Source of the DNA: Streptomyces zaomyceticus
GTDB lineage: Bacteria > Actinomycetota > Actinomycetes > Streptomycetales > Streptomycetaceae
Direction: 5' to 3'
DNA length: 64,000 nt
NCBI RefSeq assembly: GCF_014656215.1
Contig: NZ_BNBZ01000003.1
Location: 310,001-374,000, forward strand
In this document: positions 16,084 through 24,992 of the stretch, piece after piece
How positions within the stretch are numbered: position 1 is the first letter of the stretch
Layout: every line of letters begins with the position of its first letter
Position numbers and translations under genes: made by a program
The notes under the pieces: generated by a model
Told to the model about the DNA's origin: nothing
Seen by the model: only the letters and a program-made list of their open reading frames with translations
Databases searched by the model: none

Positions 16084-17727
16084 GTGACCAGTCGTTACCT
16101 CTCCCCCACGCGCCGCACGGTCGTCAAGGCCGCCGCCGTCACCGCCGCCGCCGCGCCCGCCCTGCTGGGCGCCGCCTCCACGGCCCAGGCCTCACCCGGC
16201 GCACCCGCGTTCCTCCACGGCGTCGCCTCCGGCGACCCGCTGCCCGACGGCGTCCTGCTCTGGACGCGCGTCACCCCCATACCCGAGGCCGTTCCCGGTT
16301 CCGGTCTCGGCCCGGACGTCCGGGTCGGCTGGGAGCTCGCCGAGGACCGGGCCTTCACCCGGGCCGTGGCCTCCGGCACGACCACGACGAGCGCCGCGTC
16401 CGACCACACGGTGAAGGCGGACGTCCGGGGCCTGCGACCCGCCACCTCCTACTGGTTCCGGTTCACCGCGGGCTCCGCCGTCTCCCCCGCCGCCCGGACC
16501 CGGACCGCGCCGGCCGCCGAATCCGCGGCGCCCGGGGTCCGCTTCGGCGTGGTCTCCTGCGCGAACTGGGAGGCCGGCCACTTCTCCGCGTACCGCCATC
16601 TCGCCAACCGCGCCGACCTGGACGCGATCCTCCACCTCGGCGACTACGTGTACGAGTACGGCAGCGGCGTCTACCCGGAGGCGAAGTACACCGTCCGGCG
16701 GCACGAGCCGCGCCACGAGACCGTCTCGCTCGCCGACTACCGCACCCGGCACGGCCACTACAAGACGGACCCCGACCTCCAGGCGCTGCACGCGGCCCAC
16801 CCGGTCGTCGCCATCTGGGACGACCACGAGTTCGCCAACGACGGCTGGTCCGGGGGCGCCGAGAACCACACCCCCGGCGCCGAGGGGGAGTGGGCGGCCC
16901 GGGTCGCCGCGGCCAAGCAGGCGTACTTCGAGTGGATGCCGGTGCGCGCCTCGACCGAGGGCACGGTCTTCCGGCGGCTGCGCTTCGGCAGGCTGGCCGA
17001 TCTGCACCTCCTCGATCTGCGCTCGTTCCGTTCCGCCCCGGCGAAGGCGGGCAGCGGCTCGGTCGACGACCCGGCGCGGAGCATCACCGGCCGCGCCCAG
17101 CTCGACTGGCTCAAGTCCGGGCTCGCGGGCTCGGACGCGACCTGGCAGCTGGTCGGGACCTCGGTGATGATCTCGCCGGTCGCCTTCGGCTCCGTGCCCG
17201 CCCACCTCCTGGAGCCGATCGCCGAGCTGCTGGGGCTGCCGAAGGAGGGGCTCGCGGTCAACGTCGACCAGTGGGACGGCTACACCGACGACCGCAGGGA
17301 GCTGCTCGCGCATCTGACGTCACGGGCGATCCGCAACACGGTCTTCCTGACCGGCGACATCCATATGGCCTGGGCCAACGACGTGCCGGTGAAGGCGGCC
17401 ACGTATCCGCTCTCGGCGTCCGCCGCGACCGAGTTCGTGGTCACCTCGGTGACCTCGGACAACCTGGACGACCTGCTGCGCGTCGCCCCGGGGACCGTCT
17501 CGGCGGTGGCCGCGGGCGCCGTGAAGGCCGCCAACCGGCATGTGAAGTGGGTGGACATGGACCACCACGGCTACGGCGTGCTCGACGTGACCGCCGAACG
17601 CTCGCAGATGGACTACTACACGGTCTCCGACAAGGCGGATCCGGCCGCGACGACGGCCTGGGCGCGCTCGTACCGGACGCGGAGCGGAACGCAGCGTGTC
17701 GAGCGGGTGTACCAGCCGGTTCGCTGA
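16084..17727 (+). CDS. phoD: Secreted alkaline phosphatase D (Tat substrate)
   Basis: 547 aa. The N-terminus [30 protein letters not shown] is a Tat signal with the twin-arginine motif and an AQA cleavage site. A PhoD N-terminal domain follows ([23 protein letters not shown]), then the catalytic metallophosphoesterase core with [25 protein letters not shown] and the late [12 protein letters not shown]. PhoD hydrolyses phosphodiesters, including teichoic acid, outside the cell and is a PhoP-regulated phosphate-starvation enzyme in Streptomyces. No convincing PHO box was found by eye. TAACCT lies 8 bases before the GTG start and no Shine-Dalgarno is visible. Confidence 0.93.
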   Translation: MTSRYLSPTRRTVVKAAAVTAAAAPALLGAASTAQASPGAPAFLHGVASGDPLPDGVLLWTRVTPIPEAVPGSGLGPDVRVGWELAEDRAFTRAVASGTTTTSAASDHTVKADVRGLRPATSYWFRFTAGSAVSPAARTRTAPAAESAAPGVRFGVVSCANWEAGHFSAYRHLANRADLDAILHLGDYVYEYGSGVYPEAKYTVRRHEPRHETVSLADYRTRHGHYKTDPDLQALHAAHPVVAIWDDHEFANDGWSGGAENHTPGAEGEWAARVAAAKQAYFEWMPVRASTEGTVFRRLRFGRLADLHLLDLRSFRSAPAKAGSGSVDDPARSITGRAQLDWLKSGLAGSDATWQLVGTSVMISPVAFGSVPAHLLEPIAELLGLPKEGLAVNVDQWDGYTDDRRELLAHLTSRAIRNTVFLTGDIHMAWANDVPVKAATYPLSASAATEFVVTSVTSDNLDDLLRVAPGTVSAVAAGAVKAANRHVKWVDMDHHGYGVLDVTAERSQMDYYTVSDKADPAATTAWARSYRTRSGTQRVERVYQPVR

Positions 17728-18033
17728 TGTTTTACTGACGAACCATCACCGTCGATTTTCAGCCATGATCCCTTCTGTTAACGGGAGATCACATCGCTAC
17801 GGCGGGTGGCCGGTTTTAGAGATCGAATCCGGACACACCACCCGCCTCCGGCGCTCCGACTGTTACGTCGGCATCTCAAACTCCGGAAGGCGCACAAGAA
17901 TTTCTTCCCGATGACCCGAATTGCCCCATGAATGATTGGGCTTGATCACTCCTCAACAGTGTCTGACATGGACGCGTAATCTCCCCGGCGTGGCGGAGGA
18001 AGTTCCTCCCCCCACCCCCCACGAGGAGTCACC
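17728..18033. other. AT-richer intergenic region with two inverted repeats
   Basis: This 306-bp gap has lower GC than its surroundings. GGCGGGTGG (17801-17809) pairs with CCACCCGCC (17838-17846) and could end the phoD transcript or be regulatory. GGAGGAA (17995-18001) pairs with TTCCTCC (18003-18009) just ahead of the protease ribosome site at 18023-18028. No open reading frame here looks like a gene. It should contain the protease promoter. Confidence 0.5.
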
Positions 18034-19038
18034 ATGCGTGCTCTTGCCCGTATATCCCCGCGTATGTCACGTCGGATGCTCGGTACCGCCGTCATGGCCG
18101 GAACCCTGGCCCTTGCCCCGCTCTCCGCCCCGGTCGCCAGCGGTACCACCGCCACCCTGGCCGGCGCCTCCGCCGAGGAGTGCGCGGACGACGCCACCGC
18201 CCTCTCCGGCGCCCGCAAGGTCCGCGGCGCCGACAGCCACGCCGCCGAGCCCAACGAGCTCACGGCCGCCAAGGCCAAGGCGATGGACGACGACCTGAAG
18301 AAGAAGCTGACCTCGGCCCGCTCGGAGGGACGCCTCAGCGCCTCCGCCGCAGCCGGCGCCACGGCGGTGAACATCCCCGTCTACTTCCACGTCATCCACT
18401 CCGGTACGACGGGCAAGCTCTCCGCCACCGCGATCAACAACCAGCTGAACGTCCTGAACGCGGCCTACGGCGGCCAGGGCACCGGCAATGTGAACACCAA
18501 CTTCCAGTTCACCCTGGCCGGAACCGACTACACGGACAACGCCACCTGGTACAACCTGACCTCCGGCTCCACCGCCGAGAAGCAGATGAAGCAGACCCTC
18601 CGCAAGGGCGGCGCGGGCGCGCTGAACTTCTACACCGCCAAGCTGGGCGGCGGCCTCCTCGGCTGGGCGACCTTCCCGTCCTCGTACGCCTCGCAGCCGT
18701 CCATGGACGGTGTCGTCGTCCTCGACTCCTCACTGCCGGGCGGCTCCGCGGCCAACTACAACGAGGGCGACACGGCCACCCACGAGGTCGGCCACTGGAT
18801 GGGGCTCTACCACACCTTCCAGGGCGGCTGCAGCGGCGCCGGCGACTCCGTCGCCGACACCCCGGCCGAGAAGAGCCCCGCGTACGAGTGCCCGACCGGT
18901 CGTGACTCCTGCACCAACAAGACCGGCGTGGACCCGATCCACAACTTCATGGACTACACGTACGACTCCTGCATGTACCAGTTCACCTCGGGCCAGGTGA
19001 CCCGGATGAACGACCACTGGACCGCGTACCGCGGCTGA
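18034..19038 (+). CDS. Secreted zinc metalloprotease, M43 (cytophagalysin/pappalysin) type
   Basis: 334 aa. A signal peptide occupies about residues 1-36 ([30 protein letters not shown]). A propeptide-like Lys/Ala-rich stretch runs to about 108. The catalytic domain carries the zinc motif [11 protein letters not shown] (ligands H250, H254, H260) and the Met-turn [12 protein letters not shown] (window reading [12 protein letters not shown]). Four cysteines between residues 268 and 310 could form the disulfides usual in M43B peptidases. It is an exported enzyme that probably degrades extracellular protein. GAGGAG is 5 bases before the ATG. Confidence 0.92.
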   Translation: MRALARISPRMSRRMLGTAVMAGTLALAPLSAPVASGTTATLAGASAEECADDATALSGARKVRGADSHAAEPNELTAAKAKAMDDDLKKKLTSARSEGRLSASAAAGATAVNIPVYFHVIHSGTTGKLSATAINNQLNVLNAAYGGQGTGNVNTNFQFTLAGTDYTDNATWYNLTSGSTAEKQMKQTLRKGGAGALNFYTAKLGGGLLGWATFPSSYASQPSMDGVVVLDSSLPGGSAANYNEGDTATHEVGHWMGLYHTFQGGCSGAGDSVADTPAEKSPAYECPTGRDSCTNKTGVDPIHNFMDYTYDSCMYQFTSGQVTRMNDHWTAYRG

Positions 19039-19060
19039 CGCCTCGACGGGTTCCGCACAG

Positions 19061-19099
19061 GAAAGGTGCGGCGGGAGAAGTTCTCCCGCCGCACCTTTC
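19061..19099. terminator. Strong bidirectional terminator
   Basis: A 19-bp perfect inverted repeat begins GAAAGGTGCGGCGGGAGAA at 19061 and is mirrored at 19081-19099, with one central base. It lies between the converging protease and hydrolase genes. Confidence 0.85.
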
Positions 19100-19144
19100 C
19101 GCGTCCTCGGCCGACGTCCGCTTCCCGGGGACCGCCGGGGCCTC

Positions 19145-19714
19145 CTACAGGCTGTCGAGGAAGGACAGCGCGACCGACCAGGTCCGCCCGGCCGCCTCCT
19201 CGTCCCAGTCGGGCAGCTCCGGGTCCGTGTACAGATGGCCCGCGCCCCGGTACCGGTAGATCTCCACGTCCGCCCCGGCCCTGCCCATCTGCAGGTACCA
19301 GGCGGACAGCCAGTCGTCCGTCTCGAACGGGTCGGGCTCGGCCACGTGCAGCTGCACCGGCAGCTCGTCCACCGACACGTTCGGCGCGAGGTCCGAGGTG
19401 CCGTGGAGCAGCAGCAGACCCCGCGCCTTCTCGTCACCGAGGGCCAGGGTCTGCGCGACGGAGGCGCCGAGGGAGAAGCCCGCGTAGACCAGACCGCGCT
19501 CCGAGTACGGAGCGGCGGCCAGGATCGCGCGCTTCAGCAGCTCGTCCTTGCCGATCTCGTCCCGCTTCGCCATGCCCTCCTCCACCGACTCGGTGGTCCA
19601 GCCGTCGAACAGGTCCGGCACCCACACCTGGTGCCCGGCGGCCCGCAGCCGGTCGGCCGCGTGCTCGACGGCCGGGCGCAGCCCGTACACCGAGTGGAAA
19701 AGCATGATGTCCAT
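19145..19714 (-). CDS. Dienelactone hydrolase family protein with Ser nucleophile
   Basis: 189 aa alpha/beta-hydrolase. The N-terminal IMLFHSVYGLRPAVEHAADRL and WVPDLFDGWTTESVEEG match the DLH family. The nucleophile elbow is GFSLGAS with S81, where classical dienelactone hydrolase has Cys. The acid lies near HVAEPDPFETDDW and the His in GAGHLYTDPE. I placed the start at the second ATG (19714), 9 bases after GGCAGG; the ATG at 19723 would add three residues. The natural substrate cannot be told. Confidence 0.87.
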   Translation of the reverse strand: MDIMLFHSVYGLRPAVEHAADRLRAAGHQVWVPDLFDGWTTESVEEGMAKRDEIGKDELLKRAILAAAPYSERGLVYAGFSLGASVAQTLALGDEKARGLLLLHGTSDLAPNVSVDELPVQLHVAEPDPFETDDWLSAWYLQMGRAGADVEIYRYRGAGHLYTDPELPDWDEEAAGRTWSVALSFLDSL

Positions 19715-19768
19715 GCGCGCCATCCTGCCACCCGCCGGCGCCGGCCACCGACCGCGGCGACGCCGCCG

Positions 19769-21355
19769 TCACCGCATGCTGCGGACGTCCAGGTGCCGCA
19801 GCACCCGGTCCACCACCTCCGGGTCGGCACCCGGTTCGCTGCGCGCCGAGAGCACCTCGTGCCGGGCGGCCGACATCAGCTCCCGCTGGATCCGCTGGAC
19901 CGCCTTGAAGCGCTTCGTCCGCTCGACGAAGGCCGCTCTCCGCTCCTCGTCGACCATGTCCGGACTGATCCTTGCCCCGATGTCGTACGCCCCGCGCAGC
20001 AGCCGCTCCTGGACCTCCTCGGGCAGCTCCTCGACCTCCTCGATCTCCTTGAGCCTGCGCCGGGCGGCCTTCGCGGCCCGGACGGCGAGATCCCGCTCCA
20101 GGGCCCGCTCGGCATCCGCGTCGGCCCGGACACCGAGCTTCCGGACCAGCCAGGGCAGGGTGAGCCCCTGGAGGACGAGGGTGGCGATGATCACACAGAA
20201 GGCGATGAAGACGATCTCGTCACGGCCGGGGAAGGGCTCGCCGTCGTCGGTGCGGAGCGGGATGGCGAGCGCGAGCGCCACCGAGGCGACGCCGCGCATC
20301 CCCGCCCACCACATGACGACGGTCTCCCGCCAGCTCATCGGGATCTCCTCGTCGACGTCCCGGCGGGTGTGGAGCCGCTTCGCCAGCCAGGTGGCGGGCA
20401 GCAGCCACAGCAGCCGGACCCCGACGACCACCGCGACCACGGTGGCGCCCCAGCCGAGCATCTCCCAGCCACGCCCCTCGGCCACCCCGAAGACATGGAC
20501 GAGCTCCAGACCGATGAGGCCGAAGGCGATGCCGGTGACGAGGGTGTCGACGATCTGCCAGAAGGTCTGGCCGGCGAGCCGGCCCATGACGTCGTCGGCG
20601 TCGGCCGCGTGCTCGGCGAGGAAGAGGGCGGTGATCAGGACCGCGAGGACGCCGGAGCCGTGCAGCTCCTCGGCGAGGACGTAGCTCACGAAGGGGACGA
20701 GGAGGGTGAGCCCGGTCTGGAGCGTGGCGTCCCCCAGAAGCCCGATGAGCTTGTTGGTGAGCCAGCCGAGCACCAGGCCGACGATCATGGCGACCACCGC
20801 GGACAGCACGAACTCGCCGATCGCATCGGGCCAGGAGAAGGCGCCGCTCACGACGGCGGCGATCGCCACGTGGTAGAGCACGATCGCGGTCACGTCGTTG
20901 AAGAGCCCCTCGCCCTCCAGGATCGACACGAGCCGCCGCGGCAGTCCCAGCGAGCCGGCGACGGCGGTCGCCGCGACCGGGTCGGGCGGTGCGACGAGGG
21001 CGCCGAGCGCGATCGCCGCGGCCAGCGAGATGCCGGGCACGATCGCGTGCGCGACCGCGCCGACGGCGGCCGTGGTGACGAAGACGAGGGCGACCGCGAG
21101 CAGGAAGATGGGCCGTCTGTTCGCCGCGAACTGACGCCAGGAGGTGCGCTGCACGGAGGCGTACAGCAGCGGTGGCAGGACCAGCGGGAGGATGAACTCC
21201 GGCGGGATCTCGACGTTCGGCACGAAGGGCAGCAGGGCCAGCGCGATCCCGATGAGTGTCATCAGGACGGGCGCGGGCAGTCCGAGCCGCTCTCCGAGGG
21301 GCACGGTGAGGAGGGCGCCGAGCAGCAGCAAGAACAACAGGGCCAATTGATCCAC
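19769..21355 (-). CDS. Na+/H+ antiporter, CPA1 family
   Basis: 528 aa. Twelve or so membrane helices span the first 400 residues, followed by a cytoplasmic tail of about 120 residues with two charged helices. The ion-binding helix reads ALGALVAPPDPVAATAVAGSLGLP, with the PPDPVA acidic motif, and LEGEGLFNDVTAIVLYHVA carries the conserved FND. It exchanges H+ for Na+ or K+ across the cell membrane. I chose GTG (VDQLALLFLLLLGALL) because the hydrophobic helix starts there and GGTGGGGG precedes it; upstream GTGs at 21364 and 21388 are possible. Confidence 0.9.
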   Translation of the reverse strand: MDQLALLFLLLLGALLTVPLGERLGLPAPVLMTLIGIALALLPFVPNVEIPPEFILPLVLPPLLYASVQRTSWRQFAANRRPIFLLAVALVFVTTAAVGAVAHAIVPGISLAAAIALGALVAPPDPVAATAVAGSLGLPRRLVSILEGEGLFNDVTAIVLYHVAIAAVVSGAFSWPDAIGEFVLSAVVAMIVGLVLGWLTNKLIGLLGDATLQTGLTLLVPFVSYVLAEELHGSGVLAVLITALFLAEHAADADDVMGRLAGQTFWQIVDTLVTGIAFGLIGLELVHVFGVAEGRGWEMLGWGATVVAVVVGVRLLWLLPATWLAKRLHTRRDVDEEIPMSWRETVVMWWAGMRGVASVALALAIPLRTDDGEPFPGRDEIVFIAFCVIIATLVLQGLTLPWLVRKLGVRADADAERALERDLAVRAAKAARRRLKEIEEVEELPEEVQERLLRGAYDIGARISPDMVDEERRAAFVERTKRFKAVQRIQRELMSAARHEVLSARSEPGADPEVVDRVLRHLDVRSMR

Positions 21356-21473
21356 GGCCCCCACCCTGTCACGTATGTCCGTTTTCACCGCGACTGCCCC
21401 CTGCGCACGCCGGGACGCGGCGCGTGCTCCAGGGGGCAGGAGATGCCGCGGGTGGTGCGGTGCGGGCCCTCAA

Positions 21474-21523
21474 GGACCTTGCGCACCGCCCGGGGCAAGG
21501 CCCTACAGGACCTTGCGCATCGC
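21474..21523. repeat. Imperfect duplication of the 3' end of the acetyltransferase gene
   Basis: GGACCTTGCGCACCGC (21474-21489) repeats GGACCTTGCGCATCGC (21508-21523) with one mismatch. The second copy encodes the last codons of the acetyltransferase on the minus strand; the first lies just past its stop, giving a 34-bp tandem duplication. Confidence 0.5.
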
Positions 21524-21970
21524 GCGGTGCGGCATGTCCGCGTCCGGGAACTCGGGGCCGTACGCCTCGTAGCCGAGCCGCTCGTAGAAACCGAGCGCGT
21601 GGGTCTGCGCGTGCAGGTCGACCGCGGACAGGCCGCGCTCGCGCGCCACGTCCTCGACGGCCCTCACGAGCGCCGCGCCGACGCCGAGGCCCCGGGCGGC
21701 CTTCGAGACCGCGAGCCGGCCGAGCGAGCCCACCGAGGCGTCGGCGCCGGTCTTGCCGACCGCGTCCGCCCCGTGCAGCAGCCGTCCGGTACCCAGCGGC
21801 AGCCCGTCCCCGCGCACGGCGAGCACGTGCACCGCGGTCGCGTCGTACGTGTCGTACTCCAGCTCCCGCGGAACGCCCTGCTCCTCGACGAAGACCTCGC
21901 GGCGGACCGCGAAGCACGCCTCCCGGTCCTCGGTCCCGAGCGCCTCACGGACGCCGTAGGCGGTGGTCAC
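21503..21970 (-). CDS. GNAT family N-acetyltransferase
   Basis: 155 aa, a full GNAT domain. It transfers an acetyl group from acetyl-CoA to an unknown amine. The opening [16 protein letters not shown] (around residues 17-32) and the acetyl-CoA loop [25 protein letters not shown] place it in the ElaA-like/GNAT group; [14 protein letters not shown] is the usual final strand. The GTG start overlaps the rluD stop in a GTGA, so translation is coupled. Confidence 0.9.
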   Translation of the reverse strand: MTTAYGVREALGTEDREACFAVRREVFVEEQGVPRELEYDTYDATAVHVLAVRGDGLPLGTGRLLHGADAVGKTGADASVGSLGRLAVSKAARGLGVGAALVRAVEDVARERGLSAVDLHAQTHALGFYERLGYEAYGPEFPDADMPHRAMRKVL

Positions 21971-22908
21971 CGGCTCTCCGCCGCGATCCGGTCCAGGGCC
22001 CGCTGGAGGTCCTCCGGGTACGTGCTGGCGAACTCGACCCACGAGCCGTCGCCCGGGTGCTCGAAGCCGAGCCGGACGGCGTGCAGCCACTGCCGGGTCA
22101 GGCCGAGACGCTTGGCGATGGTCGGGTCGGCGCCGTAGGTGAGGTCACCGACGCAGGGGTGGCGGTGGGCGGACATGTGCACCCGGATCTGGTGGGTGCG
22201 GCCCGTCTCCAGCTTGATGTCGAGCAGCGAGGCCGAGCGGTACGCCTCGATGAGGTCGTAGTGCGTGACGGAGGCCTTGCCGTCGGCCGTGACCGCCCAC
22301 TTGTAGTCGTGGTTCGGGTGCCGACCGATGGGGGCGTCGATGGTGCCGCTCATCGGGTCCGGGTGGCCCTGCACCAGCGCGTGGTAGCGCTTGTCGACCA
22401 CGCGCTCCTTGAACTGGCGCTTGAGCGAGGTGTACGCGTACTCCGACTTCGCGACCACCATCAGACCGGAGGTGCCGACGTCGAGGCGGTGCACGATTCC
22501 CTGGCGCTCGGCGGCGCCGGAGGTGGAGATGCGGTACCCGGCGGCGGCGAGGCCGCCGATCACCGTGGTGCCGGTCCAGCCGGGGCTGGGGTGCGCGGCC
22601 ACACCGATCGGCTTCATGATCACGACGATGTCGTCGTCGTCGTGGATGATCTCCATGCCCTCGACGGGCTCCGCGACGATCTGCACGGGCGCGGCCGCGC
22701 CGGGCATCTCGACCTCGAGCCACGCGCCGCCGCTGACCCGCTCGGACTTGCCGACGACGGAGCCGTCGACCTGGACCTTGCCTGCGGCGGCCAGCTCGGC
22801 CGCCTTGGTACGGGAGAACCCGAACATACGGGCGATGGCGGCGTCGACGCGCTCGCCCTCCAGGCCATCGGGAACGGGCAGTGTGCGGATCTCGGGACTC
22901 GTACTCAC
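21967..22908 (-). CDS. rluD: RluA/RluD-family 23S rRNA pseudouridine synthase
   Basis: 313 aa. An S4 RNA-binding domain is at the N-terminus ([31 protein letters not shown], residues 19-49). The catalytic domain has [16 protein letters not shown], with the Asp nucleophile in HRLD, and [13 protein letters not shown]. These enzymes isomerise uridines in 23S rRNA to pseudouridine. Which site it modifies cannot be read from sequence. It lies 41 bp downstream of lspA and overlaps the acetyltransferase. Confidence 0.95.
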   Translation of the reverse strand: MSTSPEIRTLPVPDGLEGERVDAAIARMFGFSRTKAAELAAAGKVQVDGSVVGKSERVSGGAWLEVEMPGAAAPVQIVAEPVEGMEIIHDDDDIVVIMKPIGVAAHPSPGWTGTTVIGGLAAAGYRISTSGAAERQGIVHRLDVGTSGLMVVAKSEYAYTSLKRQFKERVVDKRYHALVQGHPDPMSGTIDAPIGRHPNHDYKWAVTADGKASVTHYDLIEAYRSASLLDIKLETGRTHQIRVHMSAHRHPCVGDLTYGADPTIAKRLGLTRQWLHAVRLGFEHPGDGSWVEFASTYPEDLQRALDRIAAESR

Positions 22909-22949
22909 TCGTCGAGTATGCCTTGTGCCGGACGCACTCCGTCCTGGGC

Positions 22950-23570
22950 TCAGTCCTTGTGGACGGTGCCGTCGGGGTCGAGACCCCGGAAGGACAGGAT
23001 CACGATGAGGATGCCGCCGCAGACGATCGCCGAGTCGGCGAGGTTGAAGACGGCGAAGTTCGCGGGGGCGATGAAGTCGACGACCGCGCCCTCGAAGACC
23101 CCCGGCGAGCGGAAGATCCGGTCCGTGAGATTGCCCAGCGCACCGCCGAGCAGCAGACCGAGCGCGATCGCCCAGGGCAGGCTGTAGAGCTTCCGCGCCA
23201 GCCGGATGATCACGACGATCACGGCGGCGGCGATGCAGGTGAAGATGATCGTGAAGGCCTCGCCCATGCCGAACGCCGCACCCGGGTTCCGGATGGCGTC
23301 GAAACGCAGCAGGTCCCCGATCACCGGGATCGGCTCGCGGCCCTCCAGCTTGGCGACCACCAGCATCTTGCTGCCGAGGTCGAGCAGATAGGCCAGGACC
23401 GCCACCACGAAGAGGGCGAGGATCCTGCGCCTGCCCCTGGGCCGCTCCTCGGGAGCGGCCGACCCGTCGGGCATGGCCGTGTCGTCGGCGGCGGCCGACC
23501 CGTCGGAAGCGGCCGGATCCTCGGCCCCTGCTGAATCCGGCGTACCGATGATGCGCTCCGCCTCTGCCAC
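22950..23570 (-). CDS. lspA: Signal peptidase II (lipoprotein signal peptidase)
   Basis: 206 aa membrane protein that cuts the signal peptide from prolipoproteins after lipidation. An acidic Ala/Asp/Pro-rich N-terminal extension of about 50 residues precedes the four-helix core. Catalytic motifs are both present: [10 protein letters not shown] and [14 protein letters not shown], each with the essential Asp; NPGAAFGM is also conserved. The GTG start was chosen for homology-like length; AGGGAC lies 8 bases upstream. lspA-rluD adjacency is common in many bacteria. Confidence 0.95.
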   Translation of the reverse strand: MAEAERIIGTPDSAGAEDPAASDGSAAADDTAMPDGSAAPEERPRGRRRILALFVVAVLAYLLDLGSKMLVVAKLEGREPIPVIGDLLRFDAIRNPGAAFGMGEAFTIIFTCIAAAVIVVIIRLARKLYSLPWAIALGLLLGGALGNLTDRIFRSPGVFEGAVVDFIAPANFAVFNLADSAIVCGGILIVILSFRGLDPDGTVHKD

Positions 23571-23650
23571 GTGAGTGAGTCCCTCGACCTCGATGCCTGA
23601 CCGTGCACCGAGGGTACGGCACAGGCGTACGAGACAGGCAGCCGAGATCG

Positions 23651-24451
23651 TCAGCCGCGCCGCTCCTGGCGCTGCTTGTCCTCGACGCAGAGCGTGGCCC
23701 GCGGGAAGGCCTGCATCCGCGCCTTGCCGATCGGCTTCCCGCACACCTCGCAGAGGCCGTACGTGCCCGCGTCGAGCCGCTCCAGGGCGTGCTCGCTCTG
23801 CTCCAGCATCTCCCGGGCGTTCGCCGCCAGGGCCAGCTCGTGCTCCCTGGTGATGTTCTTGGTGCCGGTGTCGGCCTGATCGTCGCCGGCGCCGTCGCCG
23901 GAGTCCCGCATGAGGCCGGTGAGCTCCTCCTGGGAGTGCGCCAGCTCGCTGCGCAGTCTCAGCACCTCCGACTGGAGCGCGGTACGGGCCTCGGTGACCT
24001 CCGCCGGGGTCCAGGGATCCTCACCGGGACGCACCGCGAGTTCGCCGGTGCGGGCCGTGGGCACGGCGGCCCCGTCCCCGGCGGTCGTGACGCCTCCCGC
24101 GGTCTTCTTCGCTGCCACGGTCCTGGCTCCTGTCTGCTTCTTCGCGGTCTTCGTGGCGGACGCCCTCTTGGCTGCCGCCTTCTTCGCCACGGGCTTCTCG
24201 GCCGCGTCCTCGGCGGCCGGCGTCGGTGCGTCCGCCTCCTCGGCGACCGCCTTCCGCGCGGCGGCCTTCTTCGCGACGGAGTTCTTCGATGCCGGTCTCT
24301 TCGCGACCGGCGTCCGCGCGGCCGTCTTCTCCGCGACCGTCGGCGGCTCCGCGACCGTCGTCTTCTTCCCGGCCACGTCCTTGGCGCCCTCGCCCGTTCC
24401 GGTGGAACCGGCGGCCGAGGGCTTCTTCGCGGCGGTCTTCTTCGCCACCAT
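23651..24451 (-). CDS. TraR/DksA-type zinc-finger protein with a Lys/Ala-rich N-terminal tail
   Basis: 266 aa. Residues 1-115 are a low-complexity basic tail of AKK/KKAAAK units, like histone H1-type tails. Residues 145-210 are a coiled coil ([23 protein letters not shown]). The C-terminal zinc finger reads [29 protein letters not shown]. The family uses C-x2-C and a second C-x2-C; here the fourth position is Asp (CVED), so the metal site may be altered. DksA proteins act in the RNA polymerase secondary channel with ppGpp; whether this one does is not known. GAAGGGG precedes the ATG by 9 bases. Confidence 0.87.
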   Translation of the reverse strand: MVAKKTAAKKPSAAGSTGTGEGAKDVAGKKTTVAEPPTVAEKTAARTPVAKRPASKNSVAKKAAARKAVAEEADAPTPAAEDAAEKPVAKKAAAKRASATKTAKKQTGARTVAAKKTAGGVTTAGDGAAVPTARTGELAVRPGEDPWTPAEVTEARTALQSEVLRLRSELAHSQEELTGLMRDSGDGAGDDQADTGTKNITREHELALAANAREMLEQSEHALERLDAGTYGLCEVCGKPIGKARMQAFPRATLCVEDKQRQERRG

Positions 24452-24714
24452 GTCGCGGCCCCTTCACATTTTGTGATCTTGCTCGCGAATCGTGCTGGGA
24501 CGATAAATCGGCCCAAGGCCCGCGGCAACGGGGCTCGCCGCCGTTCCCACCCGCCCCCGCTTCCCTCGGGGCAGGCCTGCCTCCGTTGTGCCCAGCTCCC
24601 CGCCGGGTAATCCGTCCCGCCCCTCCCCCACATGGCCGCACTCCGAGTCCGACCCGCCCCGTATGGCCATTCGGGTCACGGAAAAACCGGTCTGCCGCCC
24701 CGTGCCGGGCCCCG

Positions 24715-24720
24715 TACACT
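24715..24720 (+). promoter_or_regulatory. Candidate -10 element for the ileS leader
   Basis: TACACT fits an actinomycete sigma-70 -10 hexamer and lies about 20 bp before the T-box leader begins. The -35 region (around 24691-24697) is weak. The placement agrees with a transcript that includes the whole leader. Confidence 0.45.
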
Positions 24721-24737
24721 GGCCACAGCGAAAGGCT

Positions 24738-24990
24738 TGGATGGGGACGAGTAGCGTCGTACGCAGCCATGAGCGACCCGGGGACGGTGAGAGCCCGGGG
24801 GCCCGCCCGATGTGAAGCATCACCCCGGAGCCGTCGGAAGAAAGCCGCAGCACAGCGCGGTGACTAGACCCGGCGTCGCGACCCCAATGAGGGGGCTCAG
24901 GGCGTATGCGCCCCGGGCCAAGGAGGGTGGTACCGCGGGAGCAGCGCTCTCGTCCCTCCGACGGAATGACGACAGTCCGCCGGAGGAACT
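24738..24990 (+). promoter_or_regulatory. T-box riboswitch (translational type), isoleucine specifier
   Basis: Stem I begins GGGGACGAGTA and closes after a specifier loop containing GTGAAGC-ATC-A; ATC at 24819-24821 is an Ile codon. A hairpin GGGCG-TATG-CGCCC lies at 24900-24913. The T-box GGGTGGTACCGCGG is at 24925-24938, with UGGU available to pair with the tRNA ACCA end. GGAGGG (24922-24927) can pair with CCCTCC (24954-24959). That strand can instead pair with the ileS Shine-Dalgarno: CCTCCG/CGG (24955-24964) with CCG/CGGAGG (24977-24986), nine pairs with one mismatch. So uncharged tRNA(Ile) should free the ribosome site. No U-run terminator is present. This fits the translation-controlling ileS T-boxes known from Actinobacteria. 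Confidence 0.9.
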
Positions 24991-24992
24991 CG

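Noticed and set aside
19235..22138. 967-codon plus-strand frame opposite the hydrolase, antiporter and acetyltransferase genes
   Set aside because: Spans three well-supported minus-strand genes; no motif.
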